From Bacteroidales bacterium 45-6 (GTDB lineage Bacteria > Bacteroidota > Bacteroidia > Bacteroidales > Dysgonomonadaceae), in NCBI GenBank assembly GCA_001897035.1, contig MKRS01000667.1:1-5664 (forward strand): a stretch of DNA of 5,664 nucleotides, written 5' to 3'. The notes beneath the pieces were generated by a model. That model was not told the origin of the DNA and did no database searches. It was given only the letters and a program-made list of their open reading frames with translations. Within the stretch, counting starts at the first letter, position 1; each line of letters begins with the position of its first letter. Shown one piece after another: positions 1-5,664 of this stretch. Both the position numbers and the translations under genes were made by a program.

Positions 1-1400
1 TTTTTGCGTGTTGCCTGTGCTTGCTTTGGGCATGTGGGCAAGAAGAAATAGTCCGTAATACTGAAGCTGACACAGAACAACTAATTGCAGGAGACTACTC
101 AAGATTGAACTTTGCAGATGAAAACGAATTGTCCGCAGCGATCAACGCCAAAGAAACTCAACTTAAATCAAAAGCAAATACCCAATTTGTAAGCATGTTG
201 GATAAATTGCCCGCCAAGCTACGATCATCCGGAAATGACGAAACCTATTACACTGCAATTGGGTTTGACTCACTTGTCCCTAATCCCAATTTCGCACGTC
301 TGTTCAATCCCGATGGAGAGCTTGAGGTTGCCGCAAACATAGTGAAAGTGACAACTTCCGGAACTTATGTTTATGCAAAAAGCAAAGAAGATCGTTTCAA
401 TTCTTTGCTGGACGAAAATGGAGACGGCCTGGCTGGAGTTGAAATAGACAAAAACGTGGAAAAGATTGAAGATGGAATTTTCTTATACAAAACATTTGCT
501 GCCAACGAAGACTATAAATTGGTTTCATCCGGAAATTACGAGCTGTTGCCTGACGAGGAAGATGGAAATGGGAGTTCGATAACAAAAGCCGCAAGCGAAC
601 CTGATTACAATAGCTTCGACACTTTTTCTGCCGATAGACAGACATTCGTTGGCAAATTGATACAAAGCATCATTGGGTCAACAAAGGCCCATACAATAAA
701 TTTCAGTTCGAAAAGAAGGGTGAAAGGTTCGTTCTATTTTTATAACTACGGAGTGTATTCGGAAATTGGAGTAAAAGGATGGACTGACAAGAAAAACTGG
801 ATCACCTGGAGCAAGACAGAAGCCGATGAACTGCGAGTGGGCTGGAGGAAAGTCATTTTAAAGAGCTCTATACCTGATTACTACACACAATCATTAAAGA
901 ATCTAAACAGCATAGTCTATTATCCACCGCAATATGCAGAAGAAAACGGTTATAGAGTAAACGTGGCGACTTTAGCGATGCCAGACATAAAATCGACATT
1001 AAAAGATAAAATAATTGCACAAGGGGTAAAGGCCGTTTACAACTATTTACAAGATGAATTAGGAAGACCTGCCACCGAATGGGAAAAGGCGCAGGCATTT
1101 CTTATTGCATCTAGAACGGAGCTATATTTTGTTGCGGCAAATTGTGACATCATTAATTATAATGAAGACTATTATTGCCATGTTTTTTCAAATAGCTGGA
1201 TGCAGTTTGAAATCGGTTGGAACAATCAAAATGGAATATTTATCAATGGAATAAATCAAAATAATTACGATCAGATGGGAGCATGGATATCTACAATTGG
1301 TAAAACTTTTAAAGAGAAAAAGACATCTGTTGTTTCAGGAGAAGTATATATTTGTGCGCGATTCGGAGACGATTGGCGAGGGATGAAGATAAAGAAATAG
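1..1400 (+). CDS. Unrecognised Bacteroidota lipoprotein, 5' end cut by window edge
   Basis: The open frame runs from the window edge (first full codon at 3) to a TAG at 1398-1400. The only start-like codon near the left end is TTG at 21, which would fall inside the signal peptide, so the real start lies upstream. Visible residues read FACCLCLLWACGQEE: a hydrophobic stretch ending in a lipobox-like L-W-A-C, with the lipidated Cys at codon 33-35. The G-Q-E-E that follows resembles the acidic lipoprotein export signals that send Bacteroidota lipoproteins to the cell surface; this is inference. About 455 mature residues follow, with no transmembrane segment. The middle is Ser/Thr/Tyr-rich and probably beta-rich; around 700-860 is a basic then aromatic stretch (SSKRRVKGSFYFYNYG, then several Trp). 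The C-terminus has a V-S-G-E-V-Y-I-C-A-R-F-G-D-D-W-R-G-M-like ending. I do not recognise a characterised family. The gene is clearly AT-rich compared with nhaA and sits 79 bases before a beta-barrel gene on the same strand. The reading frame is certain; the function is unknown. Confidence -1.
   Translation, partial: FACCLCLLWACGQEEIVRNTEADTEQLIAGDYSRLNFADENELSAAINAKETQLKSKANTQFVSMLDKLPAKLRSSGNDETYYTAIGFDSLVPNPNFARLFNPDGELEVAANIVKVTTSGTYVYAKSKEDRFNSLLDENGDGLAGVEIDKNVEKIEDGIFLYKTFAANEDYKLVSSGNYELLPDEEDGNGSSITKAASEPDYNSFDTFSADRQTFVGKLIQSIIGSTKAHTINFSSKRRVKGSFYFYNYGVYSEIGVKGWTDKKNWITWSKTEADELRVGWRKVILKSSIPDYYTQSLKNLNSIVYYPPQYAEENGYRVNVATLAMPDIKSTLKDKIIAQGVKAVYNYLQDELGRPATEWEKAQAFLIASRTELYFVAANCDIINYNEDYYCHVFSNSWMQFEIGWNNQNGIFINGINQNNYDQMGAWISTIGKTFKEKKTSVVSGEVYICARFGDDWRGMKIKK
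33..47 (+). other. Lipobox cysteine and putative surface-export signal
   Basis: Codon 33-35 (TGT) encodes the Cys of L-W-A-C, preceded by a Leu/Cys-rich hydrophobic run. The next residues are G-Q-E-E. Signal peptidase II would cleave before this Cys. Trp at -2 is not typical of the lipobox, but Leu at -3 and Ala at -1 fit. In Bacteroidota, clustered Asp/Glu within a few residues of the Cys are known to direct lipoproteins to the outer leaflet; this match is approximate. Confidence 0.6.
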
Positions 1401-1479
1401 TATATAATCAGGGCTAAACAACCGAGAAAATCGAGACCCTCATTTTATTCTTCATAAATCATAGATAATAAATTATAAT

Positions 1480-2064
1480 ATGAAAAAAATAATCCTTCTA
1501 TCAATAACGCTTATATCTTTTTCTCTTTATTCATATTCCCAATGGGGAATCAAAGCCGGAATAAATGGCTCTACGTTGACTGGTTCAGTAAATCCATCCT
1601 ACCTGATATCAGGTCATATAGGGGCCACCTATGATGTTCATTTATCAGGCAATTGGCACTTCCAACCAGAACTCCTTTTCACTACCGTTGGAGAAAGAAT
1701 CAAGGACGATGGTATCACTATGAAAGATAGTTATCTGAAAATTTATGCCATGGAAGCTCCTTTGAATTTCTCCTATAGGCCAACTATCGGCAATAATACA
1801 AGATTGCTCTTCGATTTTGGCTTATATATGCGATTCGGCTTGTTCGGTAACAGAGTTTACAAATATTATAATTCTCCAACCATAGACAATAGTCCTTTTG
1901 ACAGCTACAACCGATTCGACACAGGTCTGAATTTGGGTCTAGGTCTCGAGAAGAAACAATATTACGGACTACTTTCCCTTCAGCGGGGATTGTCCTATGG
2001 TGACAAGAACGACAATTATCACGTCGTTTACCGTTTGAGTTTCGGCTATCGGTTCAAAAACTGA
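1480..2064 (+). CDS. Secreted outer-membrane beta-barrel protein (PorT-like / OMP_b-brl_2 type)
   Basis: This encodes a 194-residue protein likely to sit in the outer membrane as a small beta-barrel. Residues 1-20 are a signal peptide (MKK, then a Leu/Ile/Ser core, S-Y-S before Gln21); cleavage before Gln is common in Bacteroidota and the Gln is usually cyclised. The mature part begins W-G-I-K-A-G-I-N-G-S, the typical first strand of PorT-like porin-family proteins, followed by alternating polar/aromatic strands (G-H-I-G-A-T-Y-D-V, W-H-F-Q-P-E-L-L-F, L-L-F-D-F-G-L-Y-M) and a last strand Y-R-L-S-F-G-Y-R-F-K-N that resembles a beta-barrel assembly signal. Size fits an eight-strand barrel. The ATG at 1480 gives the full signal peptide; upstream is AT-rich with no Shine-Dalgarno, usual for the phylum. 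It follows the lipoprotein gene by 79 bases and precedes another barrel gene by 66. The substrate or partner is not known; the fold assignment is more secure than any function. Confidence 0.88.
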   Translation: MKKIILLSITLISFSLYSYSQWGIKAGINGSTLTGSVNPSYLISGHIGATYDVHLSGNWHFQPELLFTTVGERIKDDGITMKDSYLKIYAMEAPLNFSYRPTIGNNTRLLFDFGLYMRFGLFGNRVYKYYNSPTIDNSPFDSYNRFDTGLNLGLGLEKKQYYGLLSLQRGLSYGDKNDNYHVVYRLSFGYRFKN

Positions 2065-2130
2065 TCGTTAGCAATTCAACTATAAGCTTCGGCAACATTT
2101 TATATAAACATCAATCACATTCACCAACTT

Positions 2131-2685
2131 ATGAAAACAATCTCTTTTCTGGCATTCTTGTTAGCCATTAGCAACTTTGCCTTTTCGCAAACCACGGAGT
2201 CCAATCCAAGTTTTCAACGAAACGAGTTGAAACTCAATTTGCCGATGACGATATTCGCATCGTATCCCGAGATCAGCTACGAACGACTGTTGAACTCGGA
2301 CATCAGCGTGGGTGCTTCTTTGGGCCTCCGGGTGTCGGATGGGCAAGAGTACCCTCTGAAGTTTTCACTAATGCCCCATTTCAGGTGGTTTTTTGGCGGT
2401 TCATATTCTTCGTTGCAGAAAGTGGCGGCAGGTTTTTTCATCGAACTCAATTCAGGCCTGTTCACAAGGGACGACCTTGGGGGATCGTATTATGATCAAT
2501 CGTCCGGTTATACGGAGTACCGCAAAGACACGAAATTCGGTGCCGGTTTTGGATTGGCTGTGGGTTGGAAATATGTTTCCACAAACAACTGGATTGGAGA
2601 AATTTATCTGGGAGGGGGACGCGACTTTGCCAATAGCGATGAGGGTTATAGCCGTTTTGGAATTTCGATTGGAAAAAGATTTTGA
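2131..2685 (+). CDS. Second secreted outer-membrane beta-barrel protein
   Basis: This encodes a 184-residue protein with a clear signal peptide (residues 1-19, ending A-F-S before Gln20), again predicting a mature N-terminal Gln. The mature chain has the strand pattern of small Bacteroidota barrels: L-K-L-N-L-P-M-T-I-F, Y-P-E-I-S-Y-E-R-L-L, S-V-G-A-S-L-G-L-R-V, S-L-M-P-H-F-R-W-F-F-G-G, A-A-G-F-F-I-E-L-N-S-G-L, F-G-A-G-F-G-L-A-V-G-W-K-Y, and a final strand F-G-I-S-I-G-K-R-F ending in Phe, as expected for a BAM-recognised C-terminus. The phrase around residues 45-55 (P-E-I-S-Y-E-R) resembles DUF3575-like outer-membrane proteins, but I cannot confirm the family. It shares little obvious sequence with the preceding barrel, so it is probably not a recent tandem duplicate. 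It is the last gene before the strong terminator at 2759-2798 and is likely co-transcribed with the upstream barrel. Function is unknown. Confidence 0.88.
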   Translation: MKTISFLAFLLAISNFAFSQTTESNPSFQRNELKLNLPMTIFASYPEISYERLLNSDISVGASLGLRVSDGQEYPLKFSLMPHFRWFFGGSYSSLQKVAAGFFIELNSGLFTRDDLGGSYYDQSSGYTEYRKDTKFGAGFGLAVGWKYVSTNNWIGEIYLGGGRDFANSDEGYSRFGISIGKRF

Positions 2686-2758
2686 TTGAGAAAATTCTCT
2701 CGACAGATTTTGGATTGGATCAATTGGGGGAGCAGACCTGAACACAAAATTGTTCGCG

Positions 2759-2798
2759 AAAAGAAAGACACCGGATGGAGGGTGTCTTTCTTTTTTTT
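2759..2798 (+). terminator. Strong rho-independent terminator
   Basis: A perfect 14-bp stem pairs 2759-2772 with 2781-2794 around an 8-base loop (GGATGGAG), and the T-run continues to 2798. The core arms are AAAGACACC and GGTGTCTTT. It lies 73 bases after the stop of the second beta-barrel gene and before nhaA, so it ends the left transcription unit. The left arm begins AAAAGAAAG, so the minus strand also has a T-rich tail and some bidirectional activity is possible. Confidence 0.93.
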
Positions 2799-2839
2799 CA
2801 GAGAATCGGAAGACAAGGAGAAAAACGATAAGTTTTTTG

Positions 2840-2847
2840 TATTTTTA
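2840..2847 (+). promoter_or_regulatory. Candidate Bacteroidota-type -7 box for nhaA
   Basis: TATTTTTA matches the Bacteroidota -7 consensus TAnnTTTG at five of six fixed positions and lies just after a TTTTTTG run (2833-2839). Its 3' end is 27 bases before the chosen nhaA ATG, predicting a short leader of about 20 bases. No clear TTTG -33 element is seen at the expected distance upstream, which lowers confidence. Its position just after a strong terminator supports a new transcription start here. Confidence 0.42.
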
Positions 2848-2874
2848 CAAACAAATCCAAGCCAATTTCAGCCT

Positions 2875-4231
2875 ATGGTAGCCAAACAGCCTATATTGAA
2901 TTACTCCCTCACCAACTTCTTCAAGCACAGCATCAACGGAGGCATCGTGCTGATGGTGGTGGCCGTTTTGGCCATGCTGGTAGCCAATTCGCCCTGGCAC
3001 GGACTCTACCAGGAGGTGTGGAGCTATCCCATATCGGTGCAGCTTGGCGATTTCAACCTGTTCAGCCACCACGGAAACGCGCTCACCCTGGCTGCCTTCA
3101 TCAACGATGCGCTGATGGCCGTTTTTTTCTTCCTGGTGGGTCTCGAAATCAAGCGGGAGGTACTTGTGGGCGAATTATCGAGCTTTCGCAGGGCCTCTCT
3201 GCCGGTGCTTGTTGCCATGGGCGGGATGATTGTTCCGGTGGCCGTCTATTTCGTTTTTGCACATTCTCATCCCGAATCCATCGGCATGGCCATTCCCATG
3301 GCCACCGACATTGCTTTCACGCTGGGAATCATCAGCATGTTGGGCAACCGGGTGCCGGTGGGCTTGAAAATATTCCTGACGGCTTTTGCCGTGGTGGACG
3401 ACATCGGGGGAATAATGGTGATAGCTGTGGGATACACAGATCATTTAGACATTGCCAGCTTACTCTTGGGATTAGCACTGCTGGCCGTTCTGGCGGTGAT
3501 GAACTGGATCGGCGTGATGAAAAAGTCGCTGTATGTGTTCGTGGGAATAGCCGTGTGGTATTTTTTTCTACAATCAGGCATCCACAGCACCATCGCCGGG
3601 GTGTTGGTGGCGCTCACCATTCCTGCTCGCCCCCGTTTGGATGTGCAGAAATACGTGGACAGGGCGCGCGAAAGCATCACACAATTCGATGAGGAAACCA
3701 CTTCGGGGAGCATCTCGAACAAGCAAATCCGGATTCTGAAAAACATGGAAGAATATTCCGACAAGGTGATTTCACCGCTACAATATTTCGAAGACAAGCT
3801 GCACCATCCGGTCAACTATGTGGTGATGCCCCTGTTCGCCTTTGCCAATGCGGGAGTCTATCTGGGAGGAGGGCAAAACCTGTTCGGATTCGTCACGCTG
3901 GCTGTTGGGTTAGGCCTTTTCGTGGGAAAAATTCGTGGGCTTGTATTCCTTCGCCTGGCTGTTTGTGAAGCTACGGCTCGTTTCGCTCCCGAAAGGCACC
4001 GGCTGGAAATCGCTGGCGGGCATTTGTATGCTTGGTGGGGTCGGTTTCACCGTTTCTCTTTTTATCGCCAATCTTTCGTTTGGCAGTTCCTACCCGGAAT
4101 TATTGGGGCAAGCCAAGTTGGGGATCATACTGGGTACGGTGCTGTCTGGCATCACGGGCTACGCAATATTAAATAGGGTATTGCCCAAAAATGAGTTGCA
4201 AGACGAAGACTCCGTTCCGGAAGAAGATTAA
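2875..4231 (+). CDS. nhaA: Na+/H+ antiporter NhaA, interrupted by a one-base frameshift
   Basis: NhaA is an inner-membrane antiporter that expels Na+ (or Li+) in exchange for protons and serves pH and salt homeostasis. Key residues match E. coli NhaA: Asp145 in A-T-D-I-A-F (Asp133), Asp175-Asp176 in V-V-D-D-I-G-G (Asp163-Asp164, same 30-residue spacing), the P-L-F-A-F-A-N-A-G motif, and Lys352 in V-G-K (Lys300). Between the I-P of TM8 and the H-P before TM9 is a charged cytoplasmic insertion roughly 45 residues longer than in E. coli, which I recall as usual for Bacteroidota. The ATG at 2875 is chosen because it begins M-V-A-K-Q-P just before TM1; an in-frame extension to 2686 would translate the terminator. 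As read, the frame shifts after Lys352 at an A5 run (3927-3931) and ends at 4176 with a foreign 81-residue tail. Dropping one A restores 451 residues ending at 4231. It may be a sequencing error, a recent mutation or, less likely, recoding. Identity is very sure; integrity is not. Confidence 0.95.
3932..4231 (+). pseudogene. nhaA: Detached C-terminal part of NhaA (rest of TM10, TM11, TM12) in the +1 frame
   Basis: From 3932 the second reading frame gives F-V-G-L-Y-S-F-A-W-L-F-V-K-L-R-L, then L-P-K-G-T, and G-G-V-G-F-T-V-S-L-F-I-A-N-L-S-F-G, matching E. coli NhaA's CGIGFTMSIFIASLAFG, then P-E-L-L-G-Q-A-K-L-G-I-I-L-G and an acidic tail ending E-E-D. This is the proper end of the antiporter, 99 residues to TAA at 4229-4231. 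It has no plausible independent start: GTG at 3935 lies inside TM10. It should be read as part of the upstream gene, not as a separate protein. That it has no stops or radical changes shows the frameshift is recent or artefactual. Confidence 0.85.
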
Positions 4232-4255
4232 AAAAACACAGAATAGGTCACGAGA

Positions 4256-4906
4256 ATGAAAAATTTGTTCATAGCAGACAGGCAGGACATTACACAGGCT
4301 GGGATTCGTTTCATTGCCTCTTCATTGGATGGAATCCGGGAAGCCGAAAGCGTTCAACAAAAAAGGGAATTAATCAACAGCCTGATAAAAACACAGGACG
4401 CCATCGTGGTGGTGGATTATCCGCTGTTCGACTTTGCAAGCGTGGATGAAATGCTGATAATCGGGCAACGGTTTCCGAAAAGCAGCTGGATCATCTTTTC
4501 GGACACACTCACCGACGAATTTCTACGGCGGGTGGTGTACGAAGGCGACAACTTCAGCATCGTGCTGAAAACCTCCTCCCTGCAAGAAATAACCTCCTCG
4601 CTCATCTATTCCCTGCGCAACGAAAGATATATCTGCCCGAGGATCAGCAACCAGTTGGTCAACGCCAACAAGTCGGCCAAAGACAGCGGCGAGTCAGCCC
4701 TGACGCTCACCGAGAAAGAGATATTGAAAGCCATAGCAATGGGAAAAACCACCAAGGAAATTGCCGCCGAGAGGAATCTGAGCTTCCACACGATCATCAC
4801 GCACCGGAAAAACATCTTCCGCAAACTGGATGTGAACAACGTCCACGAAGCCACCAAGCACGCCATGCGCGCGGGAATCGTGGATCCGACGGAGTATTAT
4901 ATTTGA
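4256..4906 (+). CDS. NarL/LuxR-family response regulator, orphan
   Basis: This 216-residue cytoplasmic transcription factor has an N-terminal receiver-like domain (about 1-122) and a C-terminal LuxR-type helix-turn-helix (about 149-209). In the receiver, Asp8 (I-A-D-R) keeps one acidic-pocket residue but Arg9 replaces the usual second Asp; Asp54 in V-V-V-D-Y-P is at the phospho-acceptor place; Ser82 (F-S-D) and Lys105 (V-L-K-T) match the conserved Thr/Ser and Lys. Phosphorylation is thus possible but metal binding may be weakened. The DNA-binding part shows L-T-x-x-E (151-155), G-K-T-T-K-E-I-A (163-170), the recognition helix S-F-H-T-I-I-T-H-R-K-N-I-F-R-K-L (176-191) and A-x-x-x-A-M-R-A-G-I-V. 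The ATG at 4256 follows nhaA's restored stop by 24 bases and has a weak AGG at 4245-4247, so co-transcription with nhaA is likely. No histidine kinase is in the window. Target genes are unknown; control of nhaA is only a hypothesis. Confidence 0.9.
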   Translation: MKNLFIADRQDITQAGIRFIASSLDGIREAESVQQKRELINSLIKTQDAIVVVDYPLFDFASVDEMLIIGQRFPKSSWIIFSDTLTDEFLRRVVYEGDNFSIVLKTSSLQEITSSLIYSLRNERYICPRISNQLVNANKSAKDSGESALTLTEKEILKAIAMGKTTKEIAAERNLSFHTIITHRKNIFRKLDVNNVHEATKHAMRAGIVDPTEYYI

Positions 4907-4927
4907 AGCTACAAGCGAGAGTACAGA

Positions 4928-5664
4928 TCACCTACCCGCCAAATCATCATACAATTTCTGCAGCAAGGCTTTCCCTCTCTCCAAATTTTGGGGAGCATCC
5001 GTCCCGTTCGCCAGCACAGTCTTGCCAGCATCGCAATTGTACACCACCTGCGCTCCGGGCGTGATGAAGCCAAACAAGTTCGGGAACGTGAAATACCCGA
5101 AGTGGGGCGACCGCGGATTCAGGATATTCTTGCTGAACGCGAATTCTTTGGAGGGGATTCCCAATTGATAAAGCAAGGTAGCCGCAATGTCGATCTGCGA
5201 GGCATAGGTGCTGATTCGTTGCGGTTGACGAATGGCTCCTCCCGTCATAATCAGGGGAATTTTATACCTGTCGGGCGAATCGTCCTTTATCTCTTGGGGG
5301 AAATGGGCAGCATGATCCGGCACCAAGATCACCACGGTATTTTTCCACGCATCGGTTTCCTTCAGGTGGTGAATAAATTGCCCGATGCAGCTATCGGTGT
5401 ATGCCACCGAATTGAGATAAGGATCTTTCAATCGCTTGAAAGGCACATCGAACGGCTCGTGGCTACTGGAAGTCTGAATCACCCGCAGGAAAGGTTCGCG
5501 GTACTGCCTGTTTCGGATGTCGCCAAGAGCGCGCTCAAACACCAAGTGATCGTGCACTCCCCATTTGCTGAGCCGTTGGGAAACGGGAAAATCCTTGTCG
5601 GACACAATCTTGTCGATCCCCATCGACACGAGATAAGCCCTGGTATTGGTAAAATTGATGTCGC
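4928..5664 (-). CDS. LTA synthase-like sulfatase-fold membrane enzyme, C-terminal part only
   Basis: The minus-strand frame is open from the window edge to a TGA at 4928-4930, giving the last 244 residues of a protein whose family is usually about 600-650. Upstream of an internal GTG (5627-5629) the frame continues D-I-N-F-T-N-T-R-A-Y-L, typical of the family's extracytoplasmic domain, so the gene truly starts beyond the window. Conserved parts: S-S-S-H-E-P-F with the substrate-site-type His at 5459-5461 (His416 region of S. aureus LtaS), and V-P-D-H-A-A-H-F-P with the metal-binding Asp-His at 5312-5317 (Asp475-His476 of LtaS). The N-terminal membrane helices and the nucleophilic Thr are out of view. 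Family members transfer phosphoglycerol or phosphoethanolamine-like groups to envelope glycolipids or glycans; Bacteroidota lack classical lipoteichoic acid, so the acceptor here is unknown. It converges on the regulator gene with 21 bases between stops. Confidence 0.9.
   Translation of the reverse strand, partial: DINFTNTRAYLVSMGIDKIVSDKDFPVSQRLSKWGVHDHLVFERALGDIRNRQYREPFLRVIQTSSSHEPFDVPFKRLKDPYLNSVAYTDSCIGQFIHHLKETDAWKNTVVILVPDHAAHFPQEIKDDSPDRYKIPLIMTGGAIRQPQRISTYASQIDIAATLLYQLGIPSKEFAFSKNILNPRSPHFGYFTFPNLFGFITPGAQVVYNCDAGKTVLANGTDAPQNLERGKALLQKLYDDLAGR

Noticed and set aside
411..449. Calcium-loop-like D-E-N-G-D-G in the lipoprotein
   Set aside because: Position 12 of the loop is Ile rather than an acidic residue, and there is no second loop; likely a surface turn.
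1410..1440. Possible hairpin after the lipoprotein gene (AGGG...CCCT followed by T-rich DNA)
   Set aside because: Only four clean base pairs with a large loop and interrupted T-tract; too weak to call a terminator.
2393..2745. Open frames on both strands over the second barrel gene
   Set aside because: The barrel frame has a signal peptide and a full strand pattern; the others are shadows.
2686..2874. In-frame upstream extension of nhaA from a TTG at 2686
   Set aside because: It would translate straight through the strong terminator, giving a basic, non-conserved leader; the family N-terminus fits the ATG at 2875.
3018..3692. A 224-codon open frame on the + strand inside nhaA
   Set aside because: It is Gly/His/Arg/Cys-rich out-of-frame translation of a GC-rich gene and fully overlaps conserved NhaA helices.
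3441..3815. A 124-codon minus-strand open frame inside nhaA
   Set aside because: It lies antisense to conserved NhaA coding sequence and has no recognisable protein features.
1..5664. CRISPR arrays, tRNA or rRNA genes, insertion sequences, attachment sites
   Set aside because: No regularly spaced repeats, no tRNA-like cloverleaf, no transposase or terminal inverted repeats were seen on reading both strands.

Overview
The window looks like a chromosomal segment of a Bacteroidota bacterium, probably order Bacteroidales. Evidence: small outer-membrane beta-barrels with Bacteroidota-style signal peptides cut just before Gln, a lipoprotein with acidic residues right after the lipidated Cys, almost no Shine-Dalgarno sequences, a TAnnTTTG-like promoter element, and an NhaA with the long pre-TM9 insertion I associate with this phylum. 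The species cannot be named from the sequence alone.

Layout, left to right. (1) Positions 1-1400 (+): the bulk of a large, AT-rich, unrecognised lipoprotein whose true start lies before the window. (2) 1480-2064 and 2131-2685 (+): two secreted outer-membrane beta-barrel proteins of the PorT-like/OMP_b-brl type. (3) 2759-2798: a very strong intrinsic terminator that closes this cell-envelope cluster, followed by a candidate promoter. (4) 2875-4231 (+): a Na+/H+ antiporter, NhaA, interrupted by one extra A in an A5 run at 3927-3931, exactly at the codon for the conserved TM10 lysine. (5) 4256-4906 (+): a NarL/LuxR-type response regulator only 24 bases after nhaA, probably co-transcribed with it and with no sensor kinase in view. 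(6) 4928-5664 (-): the C-terminal part of an LTA-synthase-like sulfatase-fold membrane enzyme, convergent with the regulator and running off the right edge.

How the genes work together: the left three all act in the outer membrane or at the cell surface and may form one transcription unit ending at the terminator. NhaA plus the regulator form a second unit that could link sodium/pH homeostasis to transcription, though only proximity supports this. The sulfatase-fold gene belongs to a separate unit on the other strand. Base composition changes sharply: sampled lines of the lipoprotein gene are 27-35% G+C, while a sampled nhaA line is 60%, so the left end is probably accessory or acquired DNA beside core genome.

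I did not find a convincing new multi-gene system. The observations most worth following are the nhaA frameshift at its functional lysine, the nhaA-regulator pairing, and the unrecognised surface lipoprotein beside two barrels.
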